From positions 922,001 to 986,000 of the forward strand of contig WAEK01000005.1 in NCBI GenBank assembly GCA_011634665.1: DNA of 64,000 nt. Reading direction: 5' to 3'. The notes under the pieces were generated by a model that saw nothing but the letters and a program-made list of their open reading frames with translations, was not told where the DNA came from and did not search any database. The position numbers were made by a program, and so were the translations under genes. Source of the stretch: Mortierella sp. BCC40632. Taxonomy: Eukaryota > Mortierellomycota > Mortierellomycetes > Mortierellales > Mortierellaceae. This document shows positions 61,063 through 64,000 of the stretch, piece after piece (the first letter of the stretch is position 1; each line of letters starts with the position of its first letter).

Positions 61063-61449
61063 TTACGCCATCTCTGCATCAGAGAACAGCGTACCAGGAG
61101 ATTGGGTTGAGCCGGCTCGCATTGTCTGTTGCGCTGTCGCTTGTCTACTGTTTGTTGCTGTTTGCATTATTGCTTTTTGATCCACTGGTAGTCTAGCATC
61201 AATGGTACATAGATGCTCTCTTCGCTCATTCCGTTTTTCTGTGTCAACTATACATCCCCTAACCCTATTTCTTTGCGGGAATCTTGCGGGCATTTGATAA
61301 TTCGGCTGCATTACCTGCCTAGTTGTACGACTTGAGGTAACCATTGGCATCTTGTAGAGGATCACTGCATGAATACACGGTTCCTTTTCTGATGTCCCGG
61401 CGCGCTTATAAAACTCCTTTCTCATACTGACTCGGAATGTCGCGTGCAT
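61063..61449 (-). CDS. Hypothetical protein, 128 residues
   Basis: A basic, Gln/Arg-rich ORF (MRKEFYKRAGTSEKEPCIHAV, QNPNYQMPARFPQ-like region, ATNSRQATAQQTMRAG) ending at TGA/TAG near 61063. No recognised domain, signal peptide or membrane segment. It overlaps the start of the + strand gene at 61437 by 13 bases and covers that gene's TATA box, so both can hardly be expressed as drawn. It may be a chance ORF. Confidence 0.25.
   Translation of the reverse strand: MHATFRVSMRKEFYKRAGTSEKEPCIHAVILYKMPMVTSSRTTRQVMQPNYQMPARFPQRNRVRGCIVDTEKRNERREHLCTIDARLPVDQKAIMQTATNSRQATAQQTMRAGSTQSPGTLFSDAEMA
61407..61413 (+). promoter_or_regulatory. TATA box for the 61437 gene
   Basis: TATAAAA in the context GCGCGCTTATAAAACTCC. 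It lies 30 bp before the first ATG, so transcription would begin near that ATG and translation more likely begins at the second, 61536. Confidence 0.5.
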
Positions 61450-61985
61450 TCTATTCCACTACACTGCCGATACCTCGCTTCAACCACCATTTCCTAACAA
61501 CCACATCGTTACCTTTCGAACGCTGCATTAGGAGTATGACTACCACGGCCACCATAAACCCCAAGGAGCCAATGGATTCTACCGATTCCTTGACCACACG
61601 TATTAATGACTTGACGATCGATAATAGCAGAGTTCGCACTATGCAAAAAATCATCAATGAGATGGAGATAATCAATGAAGTCCGTAGAAGAGTGTCCGAT
61701 AGACTTGAGAGTATTACAAGTTCGTTCTTCCAAGAGTCAGACGAGTGGTCAGAGGACCAACTATGTGATAAAGAGTTCATCCTCTTGCATGTCAAAAACT
61801 TCTGCGCAAGTGGTATACCACTCAACAAACAGATCGAGGAGCTCGAAGATCGCTTAACAAATCTTAGACGTGAACGTTCACAACTTCAGAGCACCACTAA
61901 AATCGATACAGCTCCATGGCACGAGTCACACGAATTGTATGAGACATCCGAGGAAGGGGAGGATATTTACGATGAAGATTACTAG
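61437..61985 (+). CDS. Hypothetical coiled-coil protein, 182 residues
   Basis: The cleanest non-transposon ORF in the window. The first 33 residues (MSRAFYSTTLPIPRFNHHF...) are rich in Arg, Ser and Thr, resembling a mitochondrial targeting peptide, but a TATA box 30 bp upstream favours starting at Met34 (61536, MTTTATINPKEP). The middle is helical and charged (SRVRTMQKIINEMEIINEVRRRVSDRL). A predicted coiled coil, LNKQIEELEDRLTNLRRERSQL, lies at about residues 128-149. The C-terminus is acidic (ETSEEGEDIYDEDY). No intron seen. I do not recognise the family. It may act as a scaffold or oligomeric protein, but that is inference only. Confidence 0.6.
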   Translation: MSRAFYSTTLPIPRFNHHFLTTTSLPFERCIRSMTTTATINPKEPMDSTDSLTTRINDLTIDNSRVRTMQKIINEMEIINEVRRRVSDRLESITSSFFQESDEWSEDQLCDKEFILLHVKNFCASGIPLNKQIEELEDRLTNLRRERSQLQSTTKIDTAPWHESHELYETSEEGEDIYDEDY

Positions 61986-63259
61986 TTGCTCGCCATACTG
62001 GACTTGGTCCTAACCCCATAAAAAGTAATGAATAATGACAAGTAAACTGGAGGACGTATATCTAGAATTCCGAATACTGCGAGTACACATTGAATTGAAT
62101 TATTCCTTAAAAGCCCATGGACAGCCTGGTGGCCTCCGTTGAGTAACAAATGTACATTTTGCGGCTTTTAATATCAAGAGGTCATTGTCATAATCACACC
62201 GCAACAGTAAGCGTGCGAGTAAAAGTTGATAAAAGTAAGGGACAAAGGAGGTATTTTTCTAGAGCTGACACTCAACGCACCTGCACTGACCAGCATGATA
62301 AGCGGATTTCGACTACAAATAATGTCTACGCGTCACTCTCAATCTATAAACTTACCTTAGCTATTGCAAGCTAACTAGAGAGAGGGTATGCCCGTGTTGA
62401 GTGCGAGTGCATGTATGAGAAAGAAAGAAAGTGATTGTTTTGAGCGAGAGAGGGCAGTGCTGCACACAAGAAGAGAGACAGCCAAAAAAAAAAAAAAAAA
62501 AATAGATCAAAAAAGCAAATGGGTTAAATGGAGAAACGGACAATTAGCAAAGAACTAAATGAACAGATGGGGCTAATGGAAACAAGGACTGAAGTGCTAG
62601 TTGGAGGAAAGAACTAATCATACAGTGGGATGAAAGAGTTGATGAGGAAGATGGGCAAAAGGACAATTAGGGCAGAGAAAGAAGTGGGCTGACCAAAAAA
62701 AAAAAAAAAAGTCTCCCTGAGATCAACCAGCGTAAGCCTCATCTCCCTTTCTATGTTACCTCACTTACCTGATTCAAAGAGAGGTCAGTGGCATACAAGA
62801 ATATGGTCAGTGATACAGATAGAAAAGCTATTTGGACAAACGCAGAGAAGATAATTTGCTGTTGTTGTTGTTGTTGCTGTTGTTGGTTTCATTTTATTTT
62901 TTTTTTTTTAGCATGGAGCGAAGAGCGAGTCAACCCTTGGAGTCGAGGTGAATCTGTCATAATATAATTAGTGTCTCCCCCTCGCAAATCCACTCCAAAG
63001 AATGCTAGTTCTTTTTCACTCTTTGTTCCTGATTCAAATACAAATCGAGCGAGAGTTCAACCCACGCGATGTTATGTCACCATGATGATTGGCCGTTCGA
63101 AATATACAATAGCAAAGACCAGCATTACTTTATCACAAAGGCCAAATATTTTTTTTGCGAGAATAAAAGAATGAAATGTGTGAGGTGCCATAGACATTGG
63201 CCTAAACAAGGAACGAGGGAAGTCCCAGGCACAGCCTCAAGTGTTTTGAGTTAAAGTGA
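61986..63259. other. Intergenic DNA with microsatellites
   Basis: No convincing gene. It contains poly(A) runs at 62484-62502 and 62695-62711, a GAGAGAAAGAAAG patch near 62420-62450, and a (GTT)n run TGTTGTTGTTGTTGTTG at 62861-62886. The short ORF at 62971-63174 has no recognisable motif. Confidence 0.6.
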
Positions 63260-63710
63260 ATATCAAGCTTAGGTTTGATAAAGCGTTCTCACACGTTTGA
63301 CCAGATACTTGACTCAATCATCTCAGGCTTGAAAAGAAACGTCAAACGTTTGATCAAGCGTTTGACTCAATCCTTAAATCAAATCATAAAAGCTCAAGTA
63401 CTTGGTTCAAGTTGGTGATCAAGTAGTAAAAGCTTGAATTAGTGTTTGATCAAACAGGGCTCTCAAGCTTGTGCGATGGTCAAGTCTGGTCAAGTATTTG
63501 AGTCAATCACAAAGTCAAACAACTCAAGTAACAGTATCAAACCATGAAAAAAATTTCAAGCAATATCAAGCCTCATAATTTTCAAGTTCAAGTATTTGTC
63601 AAACACAAATCAAGTACCAGGTACTTGAGTTTGATAATGTTTGATCAAACTCAAACTCAAACTTCAAGTAATCTCGGATTTCAAAGCTTTGATCAGAAAC
63701 CCTGAGTGTG
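63260..63710 (+). repeat. Degenerate TCAAG/TTTGATCAA repeat zone
   Basis: Dense imperfect repeats of TCAAGTA, TTTGATCAAAC, GTTTGATCAAGCG and TTGACTCAATC, without a fixed period. Many units are self-complementary (TTTGATCAAA, TCAAGTACTTGA). No ORF. Confidence 0.8.
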
Positions 63711-63724
63711 AGGACTAGTGTTCT

Positions 63725-64000
63725 TCAACTCAACTCACCAACTCACCAACTCACCGACTCAACTCAACTCAACTCATGAGTTGAGTTGAGTTCAAACTTT
63801 CCCCCAACTCGTGTAGCATGAGTTGAGTTGAGTCGAAGCTTTTTTCGACTCATGAACTCATGAGTTGAGTTGAGTTGAGTTGAGTTGAGTTGGAGTGAGT
63901 CGACTCGCTTACAGGGCGTAGATGCCCTGAGTTGAGATGAGTTCAACTTTTCAACTCATGAGTTGAGTTGAGTTGAGTTCAGATTTTTTCCAACTCATGT
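63725..64000 (+). repeat. (TTGAG)n satellite with palindromic CAACTCATGAGTTG
   Basis: ACTCA/TGAGT pentamers in both orientations, switching strand at CAACTCATGAGTTG or GAACTCATGAGTTG (around 63769, 63853, 63954). The array continues to the window edge. Several short poly(T/C) breaks occur (TTTTTTCGACTC, TTTCCCCCAACTC). Confidence 0.88.

Overview
This 64 kb window looks like a transposon-saturated stretch of a filamentous fungal nuclear genome. The evidence is chromodomain-bearing Ty3/Gypsy LTR retrotransposons, Tc1/mariner and hAT-type DNA elements, candidate short GT-AG introns (about 50-110 bp), and no bacterial-style operons, rRNA or tRNA genes. A basidiomycete is my best guess, from the gag types and intron size, but the sequence does not prove it. 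About 70% of the window can be assigned to named mobile elements. Most of their genes are broken.

Layout. 1-3693: Gypsy-1 (+), cut by the left window edge, followed by a Tc1/mariner (family B) carrying a solo LTR in its terminal repeat. 5518-11152: Gypsy-B (-), complete, with identical 162-bp LTRs. 11198-13028: LTR and gag pieces of three more Gypsy families, plus three hAT-type MITEs with 8-bp target duplications. 13092-18003: left arm of a large inverted duplication, carrying a candidate spliced gene and a mariner A. 18162-25723: Gypsy-C (-), with a 70-bp LTR, interrupted by a solo LTR and another mariner A. 26370-26960: a hAT transposase relic. About 26960-32600: an AT-rich, gene-free desert. 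32629-34327: solo LTRs and an unusual degenerate tandem array. 34328-46566: Gypsy-D (+), complete, with Gypsy-N (-, identical LTRs) inside its gag and a non-coding LTR element (TRIM) inside Gypsy-N, giving a three-deep nest. 46567-54989: a divergent Gypsy-E (+) carrying six later insertions. 54990-60057: right, inverted arm of the duplication. 60058-60919: a mariner C 3' end inserted in an LTR fragment. 61063-61985: the best candidate host genes. 63260-64000: degenerate TCAAG-type repeats passing into (TTGAG)n satellite.

How it fits together. The insertions can be ordered from target-site duplications and from three empty sites preserved in the opposite arm of the inverted duplication. The Gypsy families share a primer-binding site (TGGCAGCAAAGG) and chromodomains. 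The TRIM has no genes, and its 3' internal end and LTR start match Gypsy-E, which suggests Gypsy-E proteins move it. No working metabolic pathway or operon is present. The best-supported host-like genes are the 61437-61985 ORF and the duplicated spliced gene in the inverted arms.
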